From the NCBI RefSeq assembly GCF_027244095.1, contig NC_069669.1, positions 5,668,501 to 5,732,500 of the forward strand: a DNA stretch of 64,000 nucleotides. Reading direction: 5' to 3'. The translations under genes and the position numbers were made by a program. Positions 40,431 through 52,400 of the stretch are shown here, piece by piece. The notes under the pieces are model-generated. The model did no database searches. It saw only the letters and a program-made list of their open reading frames with translations, and was not told where the DNA came from. Each line of letters opens with the position of its first letter. The first letter of the stretch is position 1. The DNA comes from Hemicordylus capensis. Lineage: Eukaryota; Chordata; Lepidosauria; Squamata; Cordylidae.

Positions 40431-43400
40431 ATGAGTGTTCAGGGCCAGGATTTCCCTCTGGATCTCGGGGGAAGCTTCACCGAGGATGCCCCGAGGCCTC
40501 CAGTCCCTGGTGAGGAAGGGGAACTGGTTTCCACTGATCTGCGGCCCATCAGCCATGGTTTTTATTCTGGGAAGTGTGATGTCAAACCAGAGACTTCCAC
40601 AGCCACTCCAAGGCGTTCCGACCTGGACCTGGGCTATGAGCCGGAGGGGAGTGCTTCTCCCACGCCTCCCTACCTGAGATGGGCAGAGTCTTTGCACTCC
40701 TTGCTGGACGACCAAGATGGGATAAATCTGTTCAGGACCTTCCTGAAACAGGAGGAGTGTTCAGACTTGCTGGACTTCTGGTTTGCTTGCACTGGATTCC
40801 GGAAGCTGGAGCCGTGCAACGCCAACGAGGAGAAACGGCTGAAGCTGGCAAAAGCCATTTACAAAAAGTACATCCTGGACAATAACGGGATTGTCTCACG
40901 GCAGATCAAACCAGCCACCAAAAGCTTCATCAAAGATTGTGTCGTGAAGCAGCTGATTGATCCGGCCATGTTTGACCAGGCCCAGACGGAGATTCAGTCC
41001 ATGATCGAGGAGAATACCTACCCACTCTTTCTGAAGTCGGATATTTATTTGGCGTATACAAGGACGGGTGGGGAGAGCCCCAAGGTTTACAGTGATCAGA
41101 GCTCAGGTTCTGGGACGGGGAAGTGCATGCCGGGCTATTTGCCTACCCTCAACGAGGACGAGGAGTGGAAATGTGACCAAGATGTTGAGGAGGAAGCCGC
41201 CCGGGACTCGGCCCCCGCCAGCAGGCTCACCCAGAAGCTCCTGCTGGAGACTGCCACCCAGCGGGCCACGACCTCCCGGCGATTCAGTGAAGGAAGGGAG
41301 TTCAGGTGAGAGCTGCTGATCCAGAGGCCTCAGAGTGGCGGGAGAGGGGTGGGGTAGGTAGCCTTTGCAGGCAGAGCCCTTGCTTCTCCTCTGGTTGCAG
41401 CGGGGTCTGAGGGCGTGTTGCTCAGCGGGGCTAAAGGCTGGCGGAAACTTGGCTTCTGACTGGAGCTGTCAGCAGGAGGTGGCTGCTCAGAGGGATGGAG
41501 CCTCAAGGGGACAGTGCCTCTTCTCAACCGAGACAGGCGGTTGGTCTGTCCTGCTCAGCGCTGTCTTGCTTAGGCTGGCAGAGACTCCCCAGGGTCTCAG
41601 GAAGGGTCCCTTGTAGCCCTGGCTCCTGGAAGGCTGCTAACTGGAAGTGCTGGGGAGTGGGCCTGGGCCCTGTGAGAAGTGGGGGGGGGGCTGTGGGGGA
41701 CTGTTCTTTAACAGTCAGGAGGCTGGCAGCTGGAATTCATTCTACCCTAAGCATCCTGAGGACTCTGTTCACCTGGGTTTTGGATGATAATGACAACTTT
41801 ATTTGTTGATCGCCCTGTAACAATTGTCCTCTGGATGGCTCACAAACAAATAAACAGTGGATTAAAACATATAATTAAAAACACATTAAAACCAAAACAC
41901 TACCATTAAAACATAAACACATTTCAAAACTTAAACAAAACAAGACCTGGGTGAACAGGAAGGTGTTCACTTGGCATCTAAAAGGGCATAGCAATGGTGC
42001 CTGGCGAGTCTCACTGGGGAGGCTATTCCATAAACAGGTGGGGGTGCTGCCAGCAAAAAGTCCTTCTCCTTAGGACCCACCTGCATCACCTCATTTGTCA
42101 GGGACATTTGGAGCAGGGGATCTTAAGATCCATGGAGGGAGCCAATGCAGCTGATAAAGCCCCAGATTACATCACACTGGTGATTATATCCTGCTGGTGA
42201 TCAAAATGTCGAGTCTCAGTTAATAAACTTGTGACCCTATTTTGGGCCAACTGCAGTTTCCAAAGCTTCCAAAGGCAGTATATAAATTGAATTAACAACA
42301 ATAACAACAATAATCTAAATAGGAGGTTAGCAGAGCATGGGTAACTGTGACTAAGTTATCCCCATTCAGGTAAGGTTGTAGTTGGCGTATCAGGTGAAGT
42401 TGATAAAAGGTGTTTCACGCCGCAGAGGCCACTTGAGTGACAGTGCTGGATCAGTGTGCAGCCCCAGACTGCAGACCTGGTCCTTTAGGGGGAGTGCAAC
42501 CCCTTCTAAAACAGCCTGAAAATCACTTGTCTAGATGGATGAACTACTGACCAGCAGTACTTCTGTCTTGACTGGACTGAGTCTCAATTTGTTCACCCTC
42601 ATCCAGCCCATTAGCACCATGCCCAAGCACTGATTCAGGACAGGCATTTCCTCACCTGCATCTGCTGATAAAGAGAGATGTAGCTGGATGCCATATGCAT
42701 CCTGATGACACCTCAGGCCAAATCTTGAGAAGACCTCTCCCAGCAGTTTCATGGAGATCAGGGGTGAACAACTCAAATGCTCCAGTGGGCCATAACCAAC
42801 CACGACATGGTGTTCAGGGGCCAAAGTCAATAATTTACATTATTACAGTAAAATCAATTATTTAAAATATTAATGAAAGTAATTATTTATTGTGGATCTT
42901 TTCCCTTTGTGAAGGGATCCACAATTTTAACCAAGGATTAAGTGCCGTCAAGTCGGTGTCAACTCTTAGCGACCACATAGATAGATTATCTCCAGGATGA
43001 TATGTCTTCAACTCAGCCTTTAAGGTCTCTCAGTGGTGCATTCATTGCTTTTGTAATTGAGTTCATCCACCTTGCAGCTGGTCGTTCTCTTCTTTCCTTC
43101 CATTTCCCCCAGCATTATGGACTTTTCAAGGGAGCTGGGTCTTAATGTGTCTGAAGTACAATAGTTTGAGCCTGGTCATTTGTGCCTCGAGTGAAAATTC
43201 TGGATCGATTTGTTCTATGATCCATTGGTTGGTTTTCCTGGCTGTCCATGGTATCCTCAAAAGTCTTCTCCAGCACCAAAGTTCAAAAGCGTCAATGCTT
43301 TTTCTATCTTGCTTCTTCAAAGTCCAGTTTTCGCATCCATAGAGTGCCACGGGAAAAATGGTCTGAACCAATTGTTCACCAGTTTGTTAACCAATGGTTA

Positions 43401-46400
43401 ACCAAGGATAGTGGCCAGAAAATAGTCCCCGTCCCTTGTCAGTCAGTGGGGCCCAAACAAATGCCTAGAGCACCTTTCTTATGAAGCAAGGCTACAACAC
43501 CTGGGGCTATTTAGTTTAGAAAAAAAGACGACTGCGGGCAGACATGATAGAGGTCTGTAAAATCATTCATGGTGTGGAGAAAGCGGATAGAGAGAAATTC
43601 TTCTCTCTCTCCCATAGCACTAGAACCTGGGATCATCCCATGAAATTGATTGCCGGGAAATCTAGGGCCAACAAACGGAAGTATGTTTTCACACAACGCA
43701 TAATCCACTTGTGGAATTCTCTTCCACGAGATGTGGTGACAACCAACAACCTGGATAGCTTTAAGAGGGGTTTAGATAACTCCATGGAGGAGAGGTCTAT
43801 CAATGGTTTCTAGTCGGAGGGCCACCTCCAGCCTCAAAGGCAGGATGCCTCTGAGTACTAGTTGCAGGGGAGTAACAGCAGGAGAGAGGGCACGCCTTTG
43901 ACTCCTGCCTGTAGGCTTCCAGCGGCATCTGGTGGGCCACTGTGTGAAACAGGATGCTGGACTAGATGGGCTTCCTTGGGCCTGATCCAGCAGGGCTGTT
44001 CTTATGTTATGATGTTCTCACTTCTCCCTAAATTGTTGTTGCATTCATATTGCAATCCTAGGCATACTTACTTAGGAGTAACCCTTACTGATGGTGCTGT
44101 AGGAGTATTTCCAAGTAAACATGCATAGGATGGTGCTATAAGGCAGTTTCAGGGAGGACACGCAATGGAAAGATGGAGACAAGGGAACTGGCCCAAAGAG
44201 AGGCCACTGCCTTTATGAGGTGCTGTTGCTGCAGGTTCTGTCTGCCAGGAGGCCAGCAAAAAAGGTTCCTGCAAGCCTGGTGTAGATGTTGAACAATATG
44301 GGGAGAAGAAGGGAACCCAGGAGAACCTCAAAGCACAACTGCCAAGGGGTTGAGCAGTGGTCCCCCAGCCCCACATTTTGGAAACAGCCATCCAGGTAGC
44401 AGCAGAACCACTGCAGCGGTGCCTCCCAGTGTCTCCTCTAACTTTTGTCATCTGTGTGCAGAATGAGTTTTGTTCTGGGCAGCAGTATGAAGGCAGTGTG
44501 TACACGCACGTACATTCAGAATGGGGCCTTCCTGATTCAACCTGAGCAGGATCGAACATTAACTGAGCAGACCATAAAAAAAACCTGTCTGTGTGCACAC
44601 ATGCGCACGCCTTAGAGGTAACACCGGTGCCTCCCACACCCAACCTGCACAGCCGATCCAAAAAGATACATGGCCCATGATATTAAAAGCCGCCAAGAGG
44701 TCTAAGAGAATCAACAAGACCTCACTGGCCAGTCTCTCTCTCTCTCTCTCGGAACAGGGCAACCAGGGCAGTTTCCATTCCAAAACCTAGCCTGAAGCAC
44801 AGTTGAAAATGGCTCTAGGGCTAGGTCATCCGCTTCCTCCATGGGTGTCTGGAGCTGGTCACTCACCACATGCTCAGGCGCCTTGCCCAGAGGGGATGTT
44901 GGCCACAGGTATTGCCATTAACATCCTCTGAGTCCAGACGAGGTTTCCTCAGGACTGCATTTTGAGGCGAGAGTGTTGGACACAAAACTTTAAGAATAGG
45001 GGAAAATTCCTTTGATCTCTTCTGAGTTTAATCAGGTCAGGAGGTTTGAAAATAATCTCAGGTCTGGGTTTTCCCCAGGGAGTTAACCCACCCTTGGAAT
45101 GTTTAGCAACTTACTGAGTGGACAATTAAAGGTAAAGTGTGCCGTCAAGTCGATTTCGACGCCTGGTGCCCCCAGAGCCCTGCGGTTTTCTTTTGGTAGA
45201 ATCCAGGAGGAGTTGACCATCGCCTCCTCCCGTGCAGTCTGAGACAATGCCTTTCAGCATCTTCCTATATCGCTGCTGCCCGATAGAGTACCAGCGGGGA
45301 TTCAAACCGGCAACCTTCTGCTTGTTAGTCACGCATTTCCCTGCTGCGCCACTTAAGGTGACTCGAGTAAAGAATTAGCCGAGCCCAAAGACTCCAAGAG
45401 AGAGATCTCTGTTTCTTGGCTGTTTTTGGATTCCACGTTTATCCCACCTTTCCTGGGAGAGTTCAGAGCAGTGTGGTGGTTCTTCAGAATGGAAAAGAAA
45501 CATTTTAGGCCCTAGTATGCCAGAGCCTGACCCATCTCAGGCGTCAGGGAGCCTAGAAACTGAACCATGGTGCCTGGGCTAAGATAGTCAGAGGTAGAGT
45601 TATTTAATAAAATATGTATTTGTCCCAGTAAGCCCTGTTTCTGTTTGAAACCAGTTACTTACGGAGGGGAGAAAGAGAACCCATTTTACCCTCCCTGCTC
45701 CACAGTGTCTGTCACTAAGTCCGGTAACTTTGTCAGGCGTCCCTTGTCTGCCTCCTAAATTTCTCGGCTGGAAATGAAGTTGCCACCGCCAGTCAGAGTA
45801 GACAGTACTGAGTGAGATGGTCTGGGACAGCAGTATAGGACCGCTTCATCTATTCAGCTGCGATGCTGCATCTCTGCACATGCTGACTGTGTCCTGACCA
45901 ATAATCTGTATTGTCAGTCGGTGCCATGTAGAGATTTTTGTAATGGGTACAAAAATATGCTTGGTGTTGTTATCGGCTGCATTTTAAAAATCCCTGAGAA
46001 TGGTTTCTTAGAAAACCCTAAGGGAAAAAACCCTAAGAACAACCCTTTCCACACAGGGCTGTTTTCCTTTTTGCCTACAGGCTGGAAGTAGGATGTCTGG
46101 GTTCAGCACAAATATTTGACTTGTGTTTTCTGCCTTATTTCAGTGCATGGTTCCCCTTCTGTCCTCTCTGTCTTCCCTGGTGGAGCTAAGGCAGCATAAA
46201 TCTGGTGGGCCACTATGCGAAACGGGATGCTGGACTAGATGGGCCTTGGGCCTAATCCAGCAGGGCTGTTCTTATGTTCTTAAATCGGGTAAACCCAGGC
46301 TCTGACCAGCCCACCCTTGCTTGGCTTCAGCAAGCTGGTTGCCTTGGTCAGCTTGCTTTGTGTAGTTGAGGGGTGTGTGTGTGCAAGAGACGCATGTCAC

Positions 46401-49400
46401 TTCCTGAAAAAGTTTACCTTTGTGAAGCATTGGGCATAATGCAGGGCTGCACAACTTTGGCCCTTCAGCTGGCTTTGGACTACAACTCCCATCATCCCCA
46501 GCCACAGTGGCCAATAGCCAGGGGTGATGGGAGTTGTAGTCCAACATCTGCATGAGGGCCAACGTTGTGCAGCCCTGGCATAACGTGTTTCTGCAGAAGC
46601 CTCTTTGTCCTTGTGGGTACCCAGCCTGCCCACCCGCCCGCCCGCCCCTTCCTTTGGCTTCTGAAGGGATGGCCTTCCCGCCACGTCCGGCTCCGCTTTC
46701 CCACTCTGGGGCTGCCCTTTTTGGAGGCATCACCTGTTCCTGCTGCTCCTCAATTGTGCACCAAATGTCTGTGGTAAAAATAGAGTGCAGAATGGAGTGG
46801 TTGGGAGGGCCGTGGAACTGGCTGGACTTTGTAAGGCTTCTTTTCAGGAAATGGTTTCCCCCTTTGCTTTTGCACCACGCGAGATGCTTAGCAGGTACAG
46901 ACAAGCCAGAAGGCTTTGCAGACCGGATCTGGCTGGAGCAGAAACCCCCACCCCGCCAAAAAGAAATCTGGCTGTGAGAGGGAGGGGGGGGTCGAGGCAG
47001 GCGGGCAGGGGAGGCTCCTGTTGTTTAAATAGTTGGGATTCTTTCCAGGCTCCACAAAGAGGGATTCAGCCTCCAGAACTGCAGCCGGGAGGGGCGGGGG
47101 CAGAAGACCCTGCCCTGCGTGCCTCACAACACCAACCAGCGCCTGCTTTCGCCCTGTGCTGAGACCGGACACCCTGGGCAGGGGGCTAAAGCAGGATGCT
47201 GGGGTCGTTCTGGATGCAGACGAGGCCTCCCCCATGCCTGCTTCCCTGCCCCCTTGGGTCACCTGGATGTGTAGCCGGTGTGTGGGGAGCATGGCAGAGG
47301 TTCCCCAGGAGGATGTCGTCATGGCGGCCCACCTGACAAGCGACGGCCTACAATCTGTGCCTCGCAGGTGCCGGGCTGGAACGTTTCCCAGTGGGTTGGA
47401 GAAGCCCGAGGTGTGGGGGGCTGCCATGCTCGTTCTCCAGCCCCTCCCTCTAGGTAGGCCACCTTGGCTCTCCAGCTGCTATTAAACTTCGACTCCCATC
47501 ATCCTCAACCACAATAAATTGTGACTGGGGGTGATGGGAGTTGTAGTCCATCAGCTGGAGAGCCAAGAATGGGAGTTGCACAACAGGTAGAGTGCCAGTA
47601 AACTTTGGCTGAGGATTTTATTGATTGATTTGTGGTTCAATTTCTGTGCCGCCTTTCGTAAAACCCATCCCAATTAAAAACAAACAAACCAACCTCCATA
47701 AAATCGCATTGAAACATTAGTCAGTTAAGACAATAAGAACCAAAGTAACAGCCGTAAAATTAAAGAAAAGAAAAGAAAAGACAGACAAAATATCAGGAGA
47801 GCTGAGAAATCTGGCAGCCCCTAAGGGGTAAACGCCTGAACAAATAAAAAGGTCTTTAGTTGTCTTTTTTCTAAAAGCAGCGGCAGACGTCCAAGAGGGA
47901 GAGCATTCCTGAGCCTGGGGACAACAACAGAGAAGGCCCTGTCCCGCGTGCATGACAGTTTGATGGATGATGGGAGTTGTAGTTGAACAACAAGTGAGGA
48001 GAGTTGTCTTGTGGTAGCAAGCATGACTTGTCCCCTTTGCTAAGCAGGTGGTCCCTTGATAGTCTTTCTGCTCCTCCGTTCCAGACCCAGCACGCCCTTC
48101 CTACCTCTCCCTGCCTTCTCTCTTCCTGGACCATCCCCTCTGGCCTTTCAGGCCGTGGCTGATGGTCTTGGCAGCATCCAGAAAATGCCGAGCGCTTCTC
48201 TCAGGTGCCCCATAAGGACACAGGGAGCCTTCTTCTTCTTCTGAGTCCGACCCGGGGTCCATCTCGCTCAGGCCTGGCAGCAGCGGCTTCTCCCAGGTTG
48301 CAGGCAGGAGTCTCTCTCAGCCCTCTCTTGGAGAGGCCAGCGGAACCCTGCCTGAGCTTTGCTTGACCAGGCCCCCTTGGGTGGCCTGGCCTCTGACATT
48401 GCTGGGCCTCTGGCTTCAGTGGCCACGGCCTGACCTCAGGTGGCCCGGCACCCCTGGGTCCCTTCTGGAGCGCGGAGGTGCAGGCGCTCGCGGCCCTGCG
48501 TGGGGATGGTGGGCTAGCAGCCGCCAGGGGCTTCATGGCTAGCAGTGGGGGTGGGCGCCCAAGCCGCCAGCCCGCAGCTCACATTTCCAAGAAGGCCTGT
48601 TTTCTGGCCTGACTTCCAAAAACAAAGTGGAAACCTCGCTGGCGATGATCTGGAAGTGTTTGCTGTGTGGTGTGTGTGTGTGTGTAGGAGGAGGAGGAGG
48701 AGGAGGTGGTGGTGGTGGCATTGCTTCCGGTCGTAATGGATTCCAGATGAATGGCCCCAGGAATGTGTGTGGATGCAGAGCAGCCCTTCCGTGGCCGCCG
48801 CCTCTCATCTGGGAACGCTGCGCCTGGAGCGTCTCCCTCCCTTTTCCACAGCAGCGCCCCCTGCAGAAGCTGCGGGGTGGCCGAGGAGGAGGGAGCAGGG
48901 AAGGCCTGCCCTCCTCCTGCAGGGCCAGCAGCTCTCTCCCCATCTTCCCTGCCACCGGGATTCCCACAGACGTCCCAGGAACTACAACTCCCATCCTCCC
49001 CAGCCAAAGGCTGTTGCAGCTGGAGAAGGTGGAAATTGTAGTCAGCAACACTTGGGGATTCCTGTTAGAGGGAACGCTGCTCTTGCCCCACTGGGTGGAG
49101 CGGGGGCTAAGGGGGCTGCATGCCTCAGCCCGGGCCCTGCTGCTGCTGTGACTACTACTACTACTACCACCACCACCACCACCTCCAAGGAAGCCATGTG
49201 GATGTGACTGGAGGCAGCCAGGCCCTGGCTGTGTGTCCCGTGCAAGCCCCATTTCCCAGGACCACCCCCTGCCCGCCCCCCCGCCCTGGTTGTCTGAGTG
49301 GATGCATTTGCCTAAAGCCCATTCAGTTTGGTACCAGCCGGATCACACCCCTTAACCTTATTGCTGCGTCCTGGGGGTTAATCACCCCTGCTAATTGAGG

Positions 49401-52400
49401 AAAGGGGTGCCTTTTAAAGTGGCAATTCTCTTGTATTTAGCAGGGGGAGAGCAACTGGCCCTCTCCAGCCCCAGCACAGCATCCCACCAGTGGCGGCTGC
49501 TGCTGTCTCTCTTGTGTTTCCATTTAGACGGCGAGCCTTTTCTGGCACAAGGAACCATCTCATTGCATTTACTTTTTTCTTTGTGAGCTGCGCTGAGCAC
49601 ATTTTGTTGGAAAGTGGTGTATAAATAATATGTGTAGTGACAGTAGCACTGCTGAGTGCCGTCTTGTGGGATGCGGGGGGCGCAGAAGAGGGTGGCCTGC
49701 CTTTCTGTGTCTCCGTGGCTGTGTCTCTTGGGGCCTCGCCATCCACTCTTTGCATCAGCTCCGACGCTTCTCTGCAGGATTTTCGGGGCTGCGTTTCCAG
49801 GCTTCCCTGCTGGTGGGACCCGCAGCCTGGCCGGATGGCTCCCGCAGGGGCCAGCTCGCCTGAACTGAGCCCCCCCCCCCCACCGCCTTGTCTTTGCAGG
49901 CCTGGATCCTGGAGGGAGCCCGTGAATCCCTACTACGTCAACTCGGGCTATGCCATGGCCCCCGCCACCAGCGCCAACGACAGCGAGCAGCACAGTATGT
50001 CCAGCGATGCAGACACCATGTCGCTGACGGACAGCAGCGTGTAAGTGCCTTCCCCCTCTGCCCGCCGCCGCCGAGAGGAGAGGTGGGTGGGCAGCCCTGT
50101 GCTTGCAGCGGGCCCCCTCTTCGGCTCGATGTAGGGGCTTCCTAGGCACAAGAAGGGCTAGTGGGGTGGGGGTGGCAGGCTTCCCCCGCTCTCCCTGACT
50201 CGGGTTCATCTGGCTAGCAGGCTTTTGAGGCTGGAGGGTGCCTGGCTGCTTGTCCCACCCCCCCTCTCCCGGGGCCTTCCTCTTGCTGAACCGTCTGTAT
50301 CCAGCTCCAGGGAGGCGGCCTTGTTCAGCTGCCCCTACTGGGCGAGCCCAAGCCTGGCCCTTGTTCCTTTCCACCACTGAGAGGGCAGCAGAGGCGGGAC
50401 CAGCGAGATGCCAAGCACCATCCCGGCAAGCTCTCCCCGGGCCTCCGGGTGCCCTGCCCCTGTCCTGTAGGTGAGGTCAGCCTTGGCCTGCCTCGGAGGG
50501 TGTGCACCATCAGCCGGTGCTTCCCCCTGGCCGGTTAGGAGACGGCACCAAGGCCACAGGGTTGAGGTCGGAAGATACCAGCCAGCGTGCCCAGCCCTCC
50601 GGAGGCAGCAGCGGAGGCTTTGGGGAAGCAGGAGCCTGTGCAGAGCTCGGCCGTCTCTCCTTGCTCTCTTTAGTGGCAGAAATGCCTCCTGAAATTCTGG
50701 ATTTCTCTGACTTGAGTGATTCCACGCAAACTGTAACACGAGCCCGCTACAGCCCGGGGAAGGCCGTAATGAAGAACAAATGTTGGGTTTACAGGGAGCT
50801 GTTTCTATGCCGAAGGTCGGAGAGCGGGGGGTGGGTGGGGGGAATCCAGTGCCTCTTCCCAACCTGGAAAATGCTCCTGGAATGCAGACACTCTTGAAAC
50901 AGCCCCAGGGCTGCCAATTTCTGCTGTGGACGCCTACTCAGCTCCCTATCTTTGCAGCCATCCAGAGCTAGAGTGGCTGGTGCCTGCGCCCTCCCTCCCT
51001 CCCTCCACCCCCGCCAAGGCAGCTCCACCCCCCCTTCCTTCTGGGCCAGGTGGGAGGGAGGCTGGCTGCCAAAGCATCTCTAGACGGGCCTGGTGAGGGA
51101 TGCAGTGCCTATGGGCTGCTGACATGGAGGTGGAAGCTGGTGGGTGGGGGGGCCGACTCTGGCAGGACCTGTCTGTGGGGCGGGGGGGGCGGGAAGTGAG
51201 GACACCAGCTGCTTTCTCAGAAAGAGACCCACTGGCACGCCAAGAAGTGGGGCTGGAACAATTGCTCCCTGGGCAGACTTGGTGGAGGGCTGTAAGCCCC
51301 AGTCAGTTGGGTGCCAAAGATGAGCACCTTGCTGGGTCAGGCCAAGAGGCATCCACTTAGTCCTGCAGGTGGAGGCACCACCGTTGAGCGGTCATAGCTA
51401 AGAGCTCTCGCTCTCCTCCTCCTCCAGATGTCAGTGGCACACACACACACACACCCCTACACCCCTTCTGGACAGCAGAGCTGCACAACCTGGACCTTCC
51501 AGTAGTTTTTGAACTGCGATTCCCACCTTCCCCAGCCACCATGGCCAAGAGCTCGGGATTATGGGAGTTTCCAGCATCTGCAGGAGGGCCGAAGTTGTGC
51601 CTCCCTGGGGTGTACGGTGATAGTGTGTCCCATGAAGGACTTGCTTTGGTCTCTCCTGAATCTGCCGCCCGCTAGTTTCGTTAGGCGACTTGCACGAGTG
51701 CCCGTGTTGTAGAAAGGGAGGGAAACTCTCCCCACCCCCCGCCGCGGCTTTCTCCAGACATTGCTTCATAAACCTCTGTCTAGTCAAATGAAAAAAGCCC
51801 TTTTAGCCAGCCGAACGGCACCTGCTTCTCCAGAGGCAGGAACCTCTGCACAGCAGCTGCTGGGGCCCTCTTGCTTCATGCTCTCCTTGGGAAGGCTGGT
51901 CTCCCTTGGAAGCGGGATCTGGCTCGACGGGCCCTGCCCAGAGGTCCCTCTTGCCCAGCGTTCTGTCCGTCTCTCCTGGGGCCTTTGGGTGCTCACAAGC
52001 AGGGTGTGAAGGCCAAAGCTCCCTCCAGCGCCTGGGAGGCACCACCAACAAGCTTCCCATGTAAGGCCGCCTCCTGCATTTGCCGGCAAGGGGGGCGAAC
52101 AGCGGGCGGCCCTGTGTGGGCCCCGGAAGGCAGCAGGGCTGTGGTTGGGTTGTCTCCACGGAGGCAAGGCTGGCTGTATTGCTGCCGGGACCGCCTGTCT
52201 AAGAGCCTGTTTGCCTGGCCAGCCGCCATGCCCACCATCTGGCTTCCTCTTGCAGAGATGGGATCCCACCGTACCGGCTCCGGAAGCAGCATCGCCGAGA
52301 GATGCAGGAGAGTGCCAAAGCCAACGGACGCGTGCCACTACCTCACATTCCTGTAAGCGGCAAGCGGCGACGAATGAATTACGGCGGATATTTATAGGCC

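Noticed and set aside
49391-50377. Minus-strand frame of 328 codons over AXIN1 exon 3
   Set aside because: It overlaps the AXIN1 exon in antisense and family A repeat sequence, and has no recognisable protein similarity.
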